Shown: piece after piece, positions 42,230 through 51,208 of the stretch
Position numbering within the stretch: position 1 is the first letter of the stretch
Layout of the letters: every line of letters begins with the position of its first letter
Assembly: GCA_023229795.1 (NCBI GenBank)
Contig: JALNYP010000009.1
Coordinates: 13,124 to 77,123 of the forward strand
Origin: Syntrophobacterales bacterium
GTDB lineage: Bacteria; Desulfobacterota; Desulfobaccia; Desulfobaccales; 0-14-0-80-60-11
Direction: 5' to 3'
Length of the DNA: 64,000 bases
Translations under genes and position numbers: made by a program
Notes under the pieces: generated by a model
Databases searched by the model: none
What the model was told of the DNA's origin: nothing
The model's input: only the letters and a program-made list of their open reading frames with translations

Positions 42230-43074
42230 TGAAACCTCGGCCGTCTACCGGTCGGCGCTTCATAGATAAGATGGTGAGCGTCTGGGCGGTGACCTCGGCG
42301 CTGCTGGGCATTGGTATCCTCATCTGGATCCTGTCCGGGGTTATCGCCCGGGGGCTAGGTGCCATCAACTTAGACTTCTTTATTCAGTTGCCCACCCCGC
42401 CCGGCATGGAGGGAGGGGGTTTGGCCAACGCTATCCTGGGGACGCTGGCCATGACCGTGGCCGCGACGCTCTTGTCGGTGCCCCTCGGTCTATTAGCCGG
42501 CGTCTACCTGGCGGAGTTCGGCCAGGAGTCGAGGGTGGCCGACCAAAGCCGGTTTTCCTCCAATGTCCTCATGGGCATACCGTCCATCATCGTCGGGGTG
42601 TTCGCCTATACCCTGGTAGTCATCCCCTTAGGCCACTTTTCAGGGTATGCCGGCGTCGTAGCCCTGGCCATCCTGATGATGCCGGTGATCACCCGGACCA
42701 CCGAGGACATGCTGCGTCTGGTGCCCAACACTTTGCGGGAATCGGCCCTGGCCCTGGGCGCGCCCCGCTGGAAGGTCACCCTGTCGGTGGTCTTTCGGGC
42801 GGCCAAGGCCGGCTTGCTTACCGGCATCCTCTTAGCGGTAGCCCGGGTGAGCGGCGAGACCGCGCCTCTGCTTTTCACCGCCCTGAACAGCCCCTACTGG
42901 TTCCAATCTCTATCGGGCCCCACTCCCAACCTCACGGTCACCATCTTCAACTATGCCATGTCGCCTTACGATGACTGGCAGCGGCTGGCCTGGGGGGCGT
43001 CCCTGCTCATCACGGTGTCGGTCCTGGCCTTCACCCTGTTGACCCGCTTTCTGGTGCGGGAGCGCCGGGTTTAG
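42226..43074 (+). CDS. pstA: phosphate ABC transporter permease PstA
   Basis: 282 aa with six predicted helices. LANAILGTLAMTVAATLLSVPLGLLAGVYLAEFG, FSSNVLMGIPSIIVGVFAYTLVV, and the EAA loop RESALALGAPRWKVTLSVVFRAAKAGLLTGILLAVARVSGETAPLLFTAL fit PstA. ATG overlaps the pstC stop (ATGA). Confidence 0.95.
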   Translation: MMKPRPSTGRRFIDKMVSVWAVTSALLGIGILIWILSGVIARGLGAINLDFFIQLPTPPGMEGGGLANAILGTLAMTVAATLLSVPLGLLAGVYLAEFGQESRVADQSRFSSNVLMGIPSIIVGVFAYTLVVIPLGHFSGYAGVVALAILMMPVITRTTEDMLRLVPNTLRESALALGAPRWKVTLSVVFRAAKAGLLTGILLAVARVSGETAPLLFTALNSPYWFQSLSGPTPNLTVTIFNYAMSPYDDWQRLAWGASLLITVSVLAFTLLTRFLVRERRV

Positions 43075-43206
43075 GATTTGGAGGGGATTCATGACCAGGC
43101 CGGGGGCCTGCCCGCAGACCGACACCCGGCTTCTACCAACCTGTCGGCAAATAAACGGCGCAGGGCTTGCACATGCTAATGACAGGAATTAAGAAAGAAT
43201 GAGGAC

Positions 43207-44082
43207 ATGAGAGCACTTAATCTGGCCGAAAAGATCCTTGAAAGCGCGTCTTACGGAGAAGAGAATTTGCCGGCGAACCCAGAGAGCCCTATCATTCCGT
43301 CCGAAGCCCTCCTTGCCAAGCTGGGGCTGACCAGCAAGGTCGCGGTCCGGCATCTGGATTTTTACTACGGCGACAAACAAGCCCTCTTCGACAACAACCT
43401 GGATATCGCCGAGCACCGGGTCACTGCCATCATCGGCCCTTCCGGGTGCGGCAAGTCCACCCATCTGAGGGTGTACAACCGGATTTTTGAGCTTTACCGG
43501 GATCAGCGGGCGGAAGGGGAGATCTGGCTGGACGGCGCCAATATCCTGGACCCGAAACAGGACGTCATGGAACTCCGCAAGAAGATCGGCATGATCTTCC
43601 AGAAACCTACGCCGTTCCCCATGAGCGTCTTTGACAACGTGGCTTACGGCCTCAAGATGCACTACTCGCTGAGTAAGAGCGAGCTGGCGGGCCGGGTGGA
43701 GGAGGCCTTGAGGCGCGCCGCGCTGTGGGATGAAGTCAAAGACGTCCTGCACCGTCCGGGCACGGCCTTGTCCGGCGGGCAGCAGCAGCGATTGTGTATC
43801 GCGCGGACCATCGTGGTGGAGCCGGAACTCCTGCTCATGGATGAACCCTGTTCGGCCATCGATCCCATCGGCACCGCCAAAATCGAAGAACTGATCAACG
43901 AACTGAAGGCCGAGTACAGCATCGTTATCGTCACCCACAACATGCAGCAGGCCGCCCGGGTGTCCGACTTTACCGCCTTTTTTTATGTGGGCCGGGTGGT
44001 GGAGTTCGACACCACCGAAAAAATCTTCACCAATCCCGCCAACAAACAGACCGAGCAGTACATCACCGGCCGCTTCGGCTGA
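43207..44082 (+). CDS. pstB: phosphate ABC transporter ATP-binding protein PstB
   Basis: 291 aa. Walker A GPSGCGKST (followed by His-Leu where PstB usually has Phe-Leu), Q-loop MIFQKPTPFPMSVFDNVAYGL, signature LSGGQQQRLCIAR, Walker B LLLMDEPCSAIDP and switch VIVTHN. About 40 extra N-terminal residues precede the ABC core compared with standard 250-260-aa PstB. 132 bp after pstA with an aggac-type Shine-Dalgarno. No phoU follows before corA. Confidence 0.95.
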   Translation: MRALNLAEKILESASYGEENLPANPESPIIPSEALLAKLGLTSKVAVRHLDFYYGDKQALFDNNLDIAEHRVTAIIGPSGCGKSTHLRVYNRIFELYRDQRAEGEIWLDGANILDPKQDVMELRKKIGMIFQKPTPFPMSVFDNVAYGLKMHYSLSKSELAGRVEEALRRAALWDEVKDVLHRPGTALSGGQQQRLCIARTIVVEPELLLMDEPCSAIDPIGTAKIEELINELKAEYSIVIVTHNMQQAARVSDFTAFFYVGRVVEFDTTEKIFTNPANKQTEQYITGRFG

Positions 44083-44154
44083 GCCCGGCTGCCTTACCCC
44101 CGCGCCTTTGTCTATCCAAGGTTTTGCCGGTTCTGGTCTCAAGGACGGAGCCAG

Positions 44155-45300
44155 ATGGCTATTTACCCCTTGATTATGGGCCGGAAACCGGATTATCATA
44201 AGCCGCCAAGATACAGAAAACAGGAACCCCTGCACGCCATGCCCAAATTATTGACCAAATCCGTCAGACAGGCCGGATTGCCGCCGGGCACCCTGGTCTA
44301 TACCGGGGAGCCGAAGGACGCGGCGGTTAAGGTCACGATCACGCATTATGACGAAGCCACCATTACCGATCAGGAGTATGACGCTTTTAGCGAATGTCTT
44401 CCCCCTGTCAGCCCCCAAGGGGTGACCTGGATCGATGTCAGAGGGGTCCACCAGGTGAAGAATCTGGAAAAGCTGGGTGAATGCTTTCATCTCCACCCCC
44501 TGGTGCTGGAAGATATTCTGGACGTCGAACAACGCCCCAAAATCGAAGACTATGACGACTATCTCTTTATCGTCTTAAAAACCATCCGACCCTTCGGCAG
44601 CGAGGGGATGGCATCCGAGCAGATCAGTCTGATCCTGGGCGCCAATTACCTCATTTCCTGCCATGAGGTCAACGGCGACATCTTTGCCCCCGTCCGAGAA
44701 AGGCTCCTCACGTCCAAGGGCCGGATACGGAAGCTGGGCGCCGATTATCTCGCCTATTCCCTCATCGACCTGATCGTGGATAACTATTTTGTGCATCTGG
44801 ATAGCCTCGGCGACCAGGTGGAGTCCTTGGAAGACCAGGTGGTGACCCGCCCTTCGCCCCAAACCTTGCGGGAAGTGCATCAATTCAAGAACGACATGAT
44901 CATGGTGCGCAAGTGCCTGTGGCCCCTGCGGGAAGTGATCGCTCGGCTGGAACGGCGGGAGTCGCCCCTGATCAACGACAGTCTCACCGTCTATTTTAAG
45001 GACGTCTACGACCACACCATTATCGCCATCGAGACGGTGGAGACCTACCGGGACATCCTGTCGGGCATGCTGGATATTTACCTGTCCTCCATGAGCAACA
45101 AGCTCAACGAGATCATGAAGGTGTTGACCATCATCGCCACCATTTTTATGCCCCTGACCTTCATCACCTCTCTGTACGGCATGAATTTCAAAAACATGCC
45201 GGAGTTGAGATGGCGCTACGGTTATTATGAGGTCTTGGGGTTAATCGTGGTCATTGCGCTGGGCATGCTCCTGTACTTCAGGAAACGGCGGTGGATTTAG
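44155..45300 (+). CDS. corA: magnesium/cobalt transporter CorA
   Basis: 381 aa. Long soluble N-terminal domain, then two C-terminal helices with the signature LTFITSLYGMNFKNMPE (YGMNF) and a basic end KRRWI. CorA pentamers import Mg2+ or other divalent ions. The start at 44155 gives about 25 extra residues before the conserved part; ATG 44239 (MPKLLTK) is an alternative. It follows pstB by 72 bp on the same strand. Confidence 0.93.
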   Translation: MAIYPLIMGRKPDYHKPPRYRKQEPLHAMPKLLTKSVRQAGLPPGTLVYTGEPKDAAVKVTITHYDEATITDQEYDAFSECLPPVSPQGVTWIDVRGVHQVKNLEKLGECFHLHPLVLEDILDVEQRPKIEDYDDYLFIVLKTIRPFGSEGMASEQISLILGANYLISCHEVNGDIFAPVRERLLTSKGRIRKLGADYLAYSLIDLIVDNYFVHLDSLGDQVESLEDQVVTRPSPQTLREVHQFKNDMIMVRKCLWPLREVIARLERRESPLINDSLTVYFKDVYDHTIIAIETVETYRDILSGMLDIYLSSMSNKLNEIMKVLTIIATIFMPLTFITSLYGMNFKNMPELRWRYGYYEVLGLIVVIALGMLLYFRKRRWI

Positions 45301-45446
45301 CCATCTGTATCGCAAAAACTGTTGGTGGATTTGCCTTCTGCTCAAAACAGGTTCCTGACTCCCACCGCTAGACCTTCCCTTGCTTCCCGGACCTGCGGTG
45401 CCTATAATGAATAAAGTTATACCGTGCCGGACCGCGGGAGGCGATC

Positions 45447-45623
45447 ATGAGGGCCATCTGGAAAGGCTGTCTCAGATGCAGCCTGGCAACCATCCCCATC
45501 AAGATGTTCAGCGCCACCCCCGGGCGGCCCCGGCAATTTCAGCTCCACCCTAAAAACTGCGGCAGCCGCCTCATCCAGGGAAATCTCGGTTCCGCCCATG
45601 GCCGCACCCTGGACCCCGCTTAA
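45447..45623 (+). pseudogene. Ku (NHEJ) N-terminal remnant
   Basis: 58-codon frame with a gggagg Shine-Dalgarno. MRAIWKGCLRCSLATIPIKMFSATPGR...FQLHPKNCGSRL corresponds to the conserved start of bacterial Ku (usually MRAIWKG-SISFGLVNIPVKLYSAT...H.KCGSRI). A full Ku is about 260-290 aa; here the frame ends after 58 residues with no continuation downstream, where a MerR-TPR gene begins 12 nt later. No ligD is visible in the window. Confidence 0.75.
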
Positions 45624-45635
45624 GAGGCTCATCGA

Positions 45636-46472
45636 GTGAAGAAGCTCTATGACCAGCGGGAGGTGTCCCGGCTCACCGGCATCTCCGAAAGCCAGATCCG
45701 TTATTGGGATCGCCAGGGCCTTATCACCCCCCAGGAAAAGGACCGGGGTCACCTCTGGTTCGACTTTCAGAGCCTGGTGGCCTTCCGCACGGTGAAAGAC
45801 TTGCGTCGCCAGGGCGTATCTCTGCGGCGCATCCGCGAATGCGTCGAGAAGCTGCGGCAGATTATGCCCGGCCTCAAACAGCCCCTGTCCGAGGTGCGGA
45901 TTTCCCTGATTAACGACCGGCTTATCCTGGGTAAGAACCGGCGGCGCTTCACCCCAGAGGGGCAGCTCTTTATTGATTTTGCCGGAGAAGAGAGGGCGCC
46001 CGTGCCTCTGGCCGGGGCGGCGGGCGACGAATTATTCTTCCAGGCCCTGGAGGATGAGGAGGCCGGCCGCCTGGACGAGGCCCGGGCCAAGTATGAGACC
46101 CTCCTGGCGGCGGTCCCGGACCACGTGGACGCCCTGGTGAACCTGGGCAATATCCTCTTTTTGGCCGGTTCCGAACAGGCCGCGGCCTCCCGTTATCTCC
46201 AGGCCCTGGCCGCCAACCCGGATCACGTGGAGGCCAATTATAATCTGGCCAACCTCCTGGAAGACGGGGGGGAACTCGACGCGGCCACGCTCTTTTATCG
46301 GAAGGCCATCCAGATGGAGCCGGAGTTTGCCGACGCCCACTTCAACCTGGCCATGGTCCTGGAGGCCCTGGGGAATGTCAAAGGGGCCCGGGAACACTGG
46401 AGGCGCTACCTGGAACTGGACCCCGCCAGCCAGTGGGCCGATTTCATCAGACGGCGGCTGGAGGAAACCTGA
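45636..46472 (+). CDS. MerR-family regulator fused to TPR repeats
   Basis: 278 aa from GTG 45636. N-terminal MerR winged helix: YDQREVSRLTGISESQIRYWDRQGLITPQ (2-31) and FRTVKDLRRQGVSLRRIRECVEKL. After residue 130 come about four TPR repeats (DEARAKYETLLAAVPDHVDALVNLGNILF, AAASRYLQALAANPDHVEANYNLANLL, DAATLFYRKAIQMEPEFADAHFNLAMVL, KGAREHWRRYLELDPASQWADFIRRR). This fusion type occurs in Desulfobacterota. It directly follows the Ku remnant and may have been its regulator. Confidence 0.9.
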   Translation: MKKLYDQREVSRLTGISESQIRYWDRQGLITPQEKDRGHLWFDFQSLVAFRTVKDLRRQGVSLRRIRECVEKLRQIMPGLKQPLSEVRISLINDRLILGKNRRRFTPEGQLFIDFAGEERAPVPLAGAAGDELFFQALEDEEAGRLDEARAKYETLLAAVPDHVDALVNLGNILFLAGSEQAAASRYLQALAANPDHVEANYNLANLLEDGGELDAATLFYRKAIQMEPEFADAHFNLAMVLEALGNVKGAREHWRRYLELDPASQWADFIRRRLEET

Positions 46473-46485
46473 GGCGGATGTTTAA

Positions 46486-46827
46486 CTGAAGCGAGCCTAT
46501 GACCAACCGAGCCCGGAGGACGGCTTCCGGGTCCTGGTGGAGCGGCTCTGGCCCCGGGGCTTGAAGAAAGAGGCGGTAGCTCTTAACTTGTGGCTGAAGG
46601 AGATCGCGCCCAGCCCGGAGCTCCGCACCTGGTTCGGGCATGAGCCGGCCCGTTGGGGGGAATTCTGCCGCCGCTATTGGGTGGAACTCGCCGGCCATCC
46701 CGAAGCCGTCCGGCTCCTCCAGGAAAAAGCCCGGGAGGGGAGGGTGACCCTGGTGTACGGTTCCCGGGACCGGGAACACAACGCGGCCGCGGCCTTGAAA
46801 CGATTTCTGGAGGGCGGGACTCCTTAG
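46486..46827 (+). CDS. DUF488 family protein, start codon uncertain
   Basis: About 113 codons. KRAYDQPSPEDGFRVLVERLWPRGLKKE, WFGHEPARWGEFCRRYW and VTLVYGSRDREHNAAAALKRFL match DUF488 (YeaO-like). The natural ATG (46478, gaggcgg upstream) is in another frame and meets a stop at codon 4 (ATG TTT AAC TGA). One extra A would give M-F-K-L-K-R, the usual family start. In the present sequence translation could begin only at CTG 46486 or GTG 46537. A recent frameshift or a sequencing error is likely. Confidence 0.7.
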   Translation: MKRAYDQPSPEDGFRVLVERLWPRGLKKEAVALNLWLKEIAPSPELRTWFGHEPARWGEFCRRYWVELAGHPEAVRLLQEKAREGRVTLVYGSRDREHNAAAALKRFLEGGTP

Positions 46828-46868
46828 CATCCGGGGAAACCATCCATTCTCCGACCCGAGGTGTTGCC

Positions 46869-47417
46869 ATGCAACGATCTGTGGCCTGGTGGTGCGTAGT
46901 CGGCTTAATCCTTACTCTTACCGCAGTGTGCGGCGCAGGAGGACAACTCATGCAGATCACATCCAGCGCTTTTCAGGATGGCGGCAAGATACCCCTGCAA
47001 TTCGTGATGCCTGGGGCCGGGGGCAAAAACGTCTCCGTGCCGCTGTCCTGGTCCACCCCCCCGGCGGGGACGAAATCCCTGGCGCTGGCCATGGTGGACC
47101 CCCATCCCGTGGCCCACAATTGGGTGCATTGGCTGGTCATCGACCTGCCCCAGGACGCCGCCTCCCTCCCCCAAGGGGCGTCCGGCCGGAGCATGCCGCA
47201 GGGCGCGGTGGAGCTGAAAAATTCCTTTGGGAAAGTGGGCTACGGCGGTCCGCAACCCCCTCCGGGCAGCGGCGACCACCCTTACGTGTTCACCCTTTAT
47301 GCCCTGAGCGTGCCCAAGGTCGAAGTGAGCCAGAATACCAACCTGGCCGGGTTCAAACAGGCCCTGGAGGGCAAGATCCTGGCTACCGCCACGATCACCG
47401 GCTACTTTGGGAGATAG
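46869..47417 (+). CDS. exported YbhB/YbcL family (PEBP/Raf kinase inhibitor-like) protein
   Basis: 182 aa from ATG 46869. Signal peptide MQRSVAWWCVVGLILTLTAVCGAGG. PEBP fold motifs: PLQFVMPGAGGKNVSVPLSWSTPPAGTKSLALAMVDPHPVAHNWVHWLVIDLP (DPxxP and the His loop) and GYGGPQPPPGSGDHPYVFTLYAL. The family binds phosphorylated ligands or has unclear roles in bacteria. Periplasmic. Confidence 0.92.
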   Translation: MQRSVAWWCVVGLILTLTAVCGAGGQLMQITSSAFQDGGKIPLQFVMPGAGGKNVSVPLSWSTPPAGTKSLALAMVDPHPVAHNWVHWLVIDLPQDAASLPQGASGRSMPQGAVELKNSFGKVGYGGPQPPPGSGDHPYVFTLYALSVPKVEVSQNTNLAGFKQALEGKILATATITGYFGR

Positions 47418-47575
47418 GGCCCCAGGCGTGTCCGGCTCATTGACCCCGCGGGAGGTAGGCCGGGGGACCTCTTCCCCGTGCCGTTTCTGCGCCCGGGGAT
47501 TAACTTTTAAGTTTTTTGGGGCGAAAGACGACTAAGTAACTTAAGCATCTCGCCCGACCATGGAGACCGAGGCGC

Positions 47576-48328
47576 ATGAAATTTTGGCAAATCTTCTTAA
47601 GGAAACCGTACCAGGGAACCTGGATTTTTCTTGTGAGCGTGGGGGTTGTTGTCACCCTGTGGGCGGCAGTCGGCGCGGCGTCCCAGGATGATATGGCGGC
47701 CAGATTGGCTAAGGGAGAGATCATCGTCTCCACCCAAGGGACCGATGAAAGCTGCATCAAGAGCGGCGAGATGACGGCGCTGGTTGACGCACCTCCGGAG
47801 ATTGTCTGGCAGGTGATCACGGACCTGAACAATTTCAAGTCTTTTATGCCCCGGACCATGGCCAGCCGGGCGGTGCCGGCTGACAAGCTGGACGCGATCC
47901 TGCGCCTGAAGCCGACCGAAGCCGGTGAGGTGGAGCGTTTGCTTGGCCCCACTCCCCTGGACCCGGCCAGTTGCCGCATTCCCGGCGGCAAATACACCGT
48001 TTATTTTTATAGCCACTTGAAATTCCCCTTTCCAGCCAGCAACAGATGGTACATTATAAAGGGGGTGAATGATGAGACTCAGGCGGCACAACAACTCTAT
48101 CGCAGTTCCTGGTCGCTGGTCATCGGCAACTTGAAGGAGAATTCCGGTGAATGGATCCTGGAACCTTATGGGTCCCGGGAAACCAAGGCGATTTATCGGC
48201 TGCACACCGACCCGGGAGGTTGTATCCCCGGGTTTCTGGTTAAGCAAGGGACTCATAATACTATGCCCCAAATCATTAAAGCGGTCAGGAAACGGGCGGC
48301 GAGCCTTTTAGGATCTAAGCAGCCCTAG
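47576..48328 (+). CDS. SRPBCC/START-like lipid-binding-fold protein, membrane-anchored or exported
   Basis: 250 aa. An N-terminal helix at about 14-36 (GTWIFLVSVGVVVTLWAAVGAA) acts as signal or anchor. The following domain MTALVDAPPEIVWQVITDLNNFKSFMPRT is the SRPBCC start, and IYRLHTDPGGCIPGFLVKQGTHNTMPQIIKAVRKRA the closing helix. Such domains bind lipids or hydrophobic ligands. Start ATG 47576 lacks a strong Shine-Dalgarno. Confidence 0.8.
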   Translation: MKFWQIFLRKPYQGTWIFLVSVGVVVTLWAAVGAASQDDMAARLAKGEIIVSTQGTDESCIKSGEMTALVDAPPEIVWQVITDLNNFKSFMPRTMASRAVPADKLDAILRLKPTEAGEVERLLGPTPLDPASCRIPGGKYTVYFYSHLKFPFPASNRWYIIKGVNDETQAAQQLYRSSWSLVIGNLKENSGEWILEPYGSRETKAIYRLHTDPGGCIPGFLVKQGTHNTMPQIIKAVRKRAASLLGSKQP

Positions 48329-48402
48329 GCCTCCAGCGCTGACGATATCCTTTGAACGACCTTGAATAGACTAACCTTACCACTGGTAGCGTGAAGGGCA
48401 TA

Positions 48403-49137
48403 ATGACAGTTCAAGAAGATCATCTCTGTGTAATTTCCGATCTGCATCTCGGTAATCCAGCCTTCAATAAAAGAGACTACCTGAGTTCGTTTTTCCAATA
48501 CCTTTCCAAGCAAGGCGCCAGCCTGTGTATTAATGGCGACTGCTTTGATTTGCTGCAATCTTCTACTGCCAAATTGGCTATGGATCTTCAGCTAATCCGT
48601 AAAAACCTCAAGGAGTTTTTCTCCCAGGGGCGCAAGAAGCTCTACTATGTGAAGGGCAACCATGACATCCATTCGGAGGCCTACCTGGCGAAATCGGGCA
48701 TCCGGTCGGTCGTGCCTTTCCTGGATGTCGTATCGGGTAATCGCCGCATCCACATTGAACACGGGCACCTGCATGACCTCCGTTTTCGGGATTATCCGAG
48801 ACTCTCGGCTCATCTGGCCAGGGTGCTGGGGAAACTATTGAAAGTGTCGCCCAAGTTCTTTCAGGTCTATTTTAAAATCGAATGGTTCCTCTCTGATCTG
48901 AACAAAAAAATCCGCGGCCTGGAAAACTCTATCTTTGATGCGCAGAGAAATCTGGCCGCGGCCCTGGGTTTTTTTACCCGGGGCTTCGATATCGTCATCC
49001 TGGCCCACACGCACCGTCATGGGCTGCATATCATGAAAGACGGCAAGATTTTGGCTAATGCCGGGGCCTGGACGTCCGACAAGATCCATTATCTCGAGAT
49101 CAAGTCCGGCGCCATCAAGTTAAAGGAGTGGCGTTAG
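48403..49137 (+). CDS. calcineurin-like metallophosphoesterase (LpxH-like)
   Basis: 244 aa from ATG 48403 (GTG 48391 also in frame). Metal-binding motifs in order: ISDLHLG, NGDCFDLL, KGNHDIHSE, IEHGHLHD and LAHTHRHGL, the D-x-H / GD / GNHD / H / HxH set of phosphoesterases. The layout resembles UDP-2,3-diacylglucosamine pyrophosphatase LpxH/LpxH2 for lipid A, but other members exist. No lipid A genes are adjacent. 74 bp after the SRPBCC gene. Confidence 0.88.
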   Translation: MTVQEDHLCVISDLHLGNPAFNKRDYLSSFFQYLSKQGASLCINGDCFDLLQSSTAKLAMDLQLIRKNLKEFFSQGRKKLYYVKGNHDIHSEAYLAKSGIRSVVPFLDVVSGNRRIHIEHGHLHDLRFRDYPRLSAHLARVLGKLLKVSPKFFQVYFKIEWFLSDLNKKIRGLENSIFDAQRNLAAALGFFTRGFDIVILAHTHRHGLHIMKDGKILANAGAWTSDKIHYLEIKSGAIKLKEWR

Positions 49138-49168
49138 GAAGGCGGGATCTGCAAGCCCGGGCCACCCC

Positions 49169-49471
49169 TCAGGGCGTCCCGCAGTACACGAACACAAACG
49201 CCTCGTCGTTGATATCGATAATCAAATCACCGCCTCGGGTTTCGGCATAGATCAGCCAGGCAGGCTTGATATCGTTGCAGCAGGTCACCTGGGGTGAGAA
49301 TGCCCCGGCGGCGCGGTCGTACCAGGCCAACAGCATGGGGTCGGCTCGCAATTGCTGGGCGCGCCGGTCGGCCAGGGAACGAGCCCGGGCAAAATCCAGG
49401 GGCGTCTCGGCAACGCGCAAATCGACGGGATCTTTCAACATCTCCCGGGTCAGGGGCATACACTCGGCCAT
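49169..49471 (-). CDS. small conserved-looking protein (AF1514/DUF5619-like, tentative)
   Basis: 100 aa from ATG 49471, with Shine-Dalgarno gggaggt. VDLRVAETPLDFARARSLADRRAQQLRADPMLLAWYDRAAGAFSPQVTCCNDIKPAWLIYAETRGGDLIIDINDEAFVFVY looks like a compact alpha-beta fold with a CC pair; the phrase pattern recalls the AF1514 family found in archaea and Desulfobacterota. Function unknown. It is convergent with the phosphoesterase gene. Confidence 0.7.
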   Translation of the reverse strand: MAECMPLTREMLKDPVDLRVAETPLDFARARSLADRRAQQLRADPMLLAWYDRAAGAFSPQVTCCNDIKPAWLIYAETRGGDLIIDINDEAFVFVYCGTP

Positions 49472-49832
49472 GGGACCTCCCGATGACGCCAGCTTATTCA
49501 ATCTCTCCGGCAATATCATTCATGATCATGGTAAGGATTTTCGATAAGAATGTAAAGCGCCCGGCCCGGGCGGAGTCTGCCCGAAAACTTCAAAGTTCAA
49601 GGAAGGGTGCGCACCACGCCCACCAGGGGACGGGGAGGCGGTTTTCTCGGTAATTCCCATTGCTATTGGCCCCCTGAGTCATTAGTATCAAAATAGATTT
49701 CCTGGAACCGAACCCGGATTACCTAATCGCCCGAGGGGGCGCGGCAGGCCGTGCCCTTCACCCGGTTATCCGGTCATGACGGGCTCAAGGGCGCACCGGC
49801 GCCCGGCTCCCGCCGGCAACTTCGGGGCGCGC
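49472..49832. other. spacer before the ATPase operon
   Basis: 361 bp without a convincing gene. It holds a short gttcaaa-type heptamer pair (49588-49601) and a ggtgcgcaccacg element (49606-49618). A frame open from 49776 into the first ATPase gene is not supported by a Shine-Dalgarno. Confidence 0.6.
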
Positions 49833-50144
49833 ATGTTACCGGATCTGGAAAAAATCATCCATGCGGATCAAACCGGCCGGGACGCGGTGGCCCAGGCCCA
49901 GCAAGCTGGACTGGCCCTGAAGGCACAGGCCGACGATCGGATCCGGGAGATCGAGGCCCGGCTTCAGGAGGAACTGGCCCAGGTGCGCCAGGGGGCCCAG
50001 GCGGAGATCCTCCAGGAGGCCGAGACCCGGGCCGGGGCCATCGCCGCGGCCGCCGCCAGCCAGGTGCAAGAGTTGACCCGGCAGTATGAGGCCCGCCGGG
50101 AGGAGGCGCTGGCCTGGCTGGCGTCCCGGGTGATCGAGCCATGA
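49833..50144 (+). CDS. V/A-type ATPase subunit H/G (peripheral stalk)
   Basis: 103 aa from ATG 49833. Almost entirely a long charged helix, rich in Ala, Gln, Glu and Arg (ADDRIREIEARLQEELAQVRQGAQAEILQEAETRAGAIAAAAASQVQELTRQYEARREEAL), as in AhaH/NtpF peripheral stalk subunits, which pair with subunit E. First gene of the operon; its stop overlaps subunit C by 4 nt. Sequence is low-complexity, so position supports the call more than similarity. Confidence 0.75.
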   Translation: MLPDLEKIIHADQTGRDAVAQAQQAGLALKAQADDRIREIEARLQEELAQVRQGAQAEILQEAETRAGAIAAAAASQVQELTRQYEARREEALAWLASRVIEP

Positions 50145-51208
50145 TCTTCAAGATCTGGCGGTATGCCTACGGCGGCGCCAAAGTCATGGCCCTGAAGAGT
50201 TTCCTGCTGGCTCCCGAAGATTACCATTATCTCCTGCGGGCCCGGAACCTGGAGGACCTGGCGGGCTACCTCCGCAGCACCGCGTACGGCCCAGTATTGT
50301 CCGGCTGGGATTGGCGCCGGGGGGACGCCGAGGCCGAGTTGAGCCGCCGCCTTTATGGCAATCTGGCCCAGACCTTTCTCAAGGTGCGCCGGGGCTTGAA
50401 GAAACGGGAGTCCCGTTTCCTCGACCTCCTGGTTTACCGGCTGATCGCTGAAAACCTCAAGGTGGTGCTCCGGGCTTTGCATCAGGGTCTGGACCCGATC
50501 CGGGCTGCGGCGCGTCTCCTCCCCCTGGAGTCCTTGTCGTTCCTGGACTTCCCGGAGATGCTGGGCCAGGGCAGCATCCCCCGGCTAATGGATCACCTGG
50601 CCGCCACGGTCTGGGGGCCGCCCCTGGCCCGGGGGCTGGACCGGTATCAGCGGGAGTCCAGCCTCTTCCCCCTGGAAATGTCCCTGGACCTCTTTGTCTA
50701 TGCCGCCCTCTGGCAGGGGTTGGAGACGCTCTCCCGGGCGGATCGCCGCATCGCTGCCGGCCTTTTGGGCGCCCTGGCGGACGTCACCAACATCACCTGG
50801 GCCGGCCGCTTCCGCGACCTTTACGGCTTCCCGCCGGAAGAAACCTACCAGTATCTCCTGGAGGCGGGCAGCTTTCGCAGTCCCGCCGCCCGCCATGACC
50901 TGGCCTTTGCCGCCAACACCGGGGAGATGATCCTGCGCCTGCCCCGGCCGGTCTATATCGAGCTGCTCCAGGGGGCCCAGGACCGGGCCGAAGTGGAGAC
51001 CCGGCTGCGCCAATACTGGCTGGCCACCCTGGAGAGGAGCCTGGGGCGGCCGCCCTTCCAGATCGGCCTGCCGCTGGCCTATCTCTTCTTCAAGGAATTG
51101 GAACTGGATAACCTCATCACCCTGATCACCGGGATGCTGCTGCACCTGCCGCCGGAGCGGGTGGCGCCGCAGTTGTGGCGGCGAGAGGCCGGAGCCGCGT
51201 ATGTTTAA
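50141..51208 (+). CDS. atpC: V/A-type ATPase subunit C (d-type, central stalk/c-ring adaptor)
   Basis: 355 aa. Helical protein beginning WRYAYGGAKVMALKSFLLAPEDYHYLLRARNLEDLAGYLRSTAYGPVL; FLDLLVYRLIAENLKVVLRAL and LPLAYLFFKELELDNLITLITGMLLHLPPE near the end match subunit C/d (LxYLxxKExExxNL motif). It links the rotor shaft to the membrane c-ring. Overlaps subunit I by 8 nt. Confidence 0.92.
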   Translation: MIFKIWRYAYGGAKVMALKSFLLAPEDYHYLLRARNLEDLAGYLRSTAYGPVLSGWDWRRGDAEAELSRRLYGNLAQTFLKVRRGLKKRESRFLDLLVYRLIAENLKVVLRALHQGLDPIRAAARLLPLESLSFLDFPEMLGQGSIPRLMDHLAATVWGPPLARGLDRYQRESSLFPLEMSLDLFVYAALWQGLETLSRADRRIAAGLLGALADVTNITWAGRFRDLYGFPPEETYQYLLEAGSFRSPAARHDLAFAANTGEMILRLPRPVYIELLQGAQDRAEVETRLRQYWLATLERSLGRPPFQIGLPLAYLFFKELELDNLITLITGMLLHLPPERVAPQLWRREAGAAYV

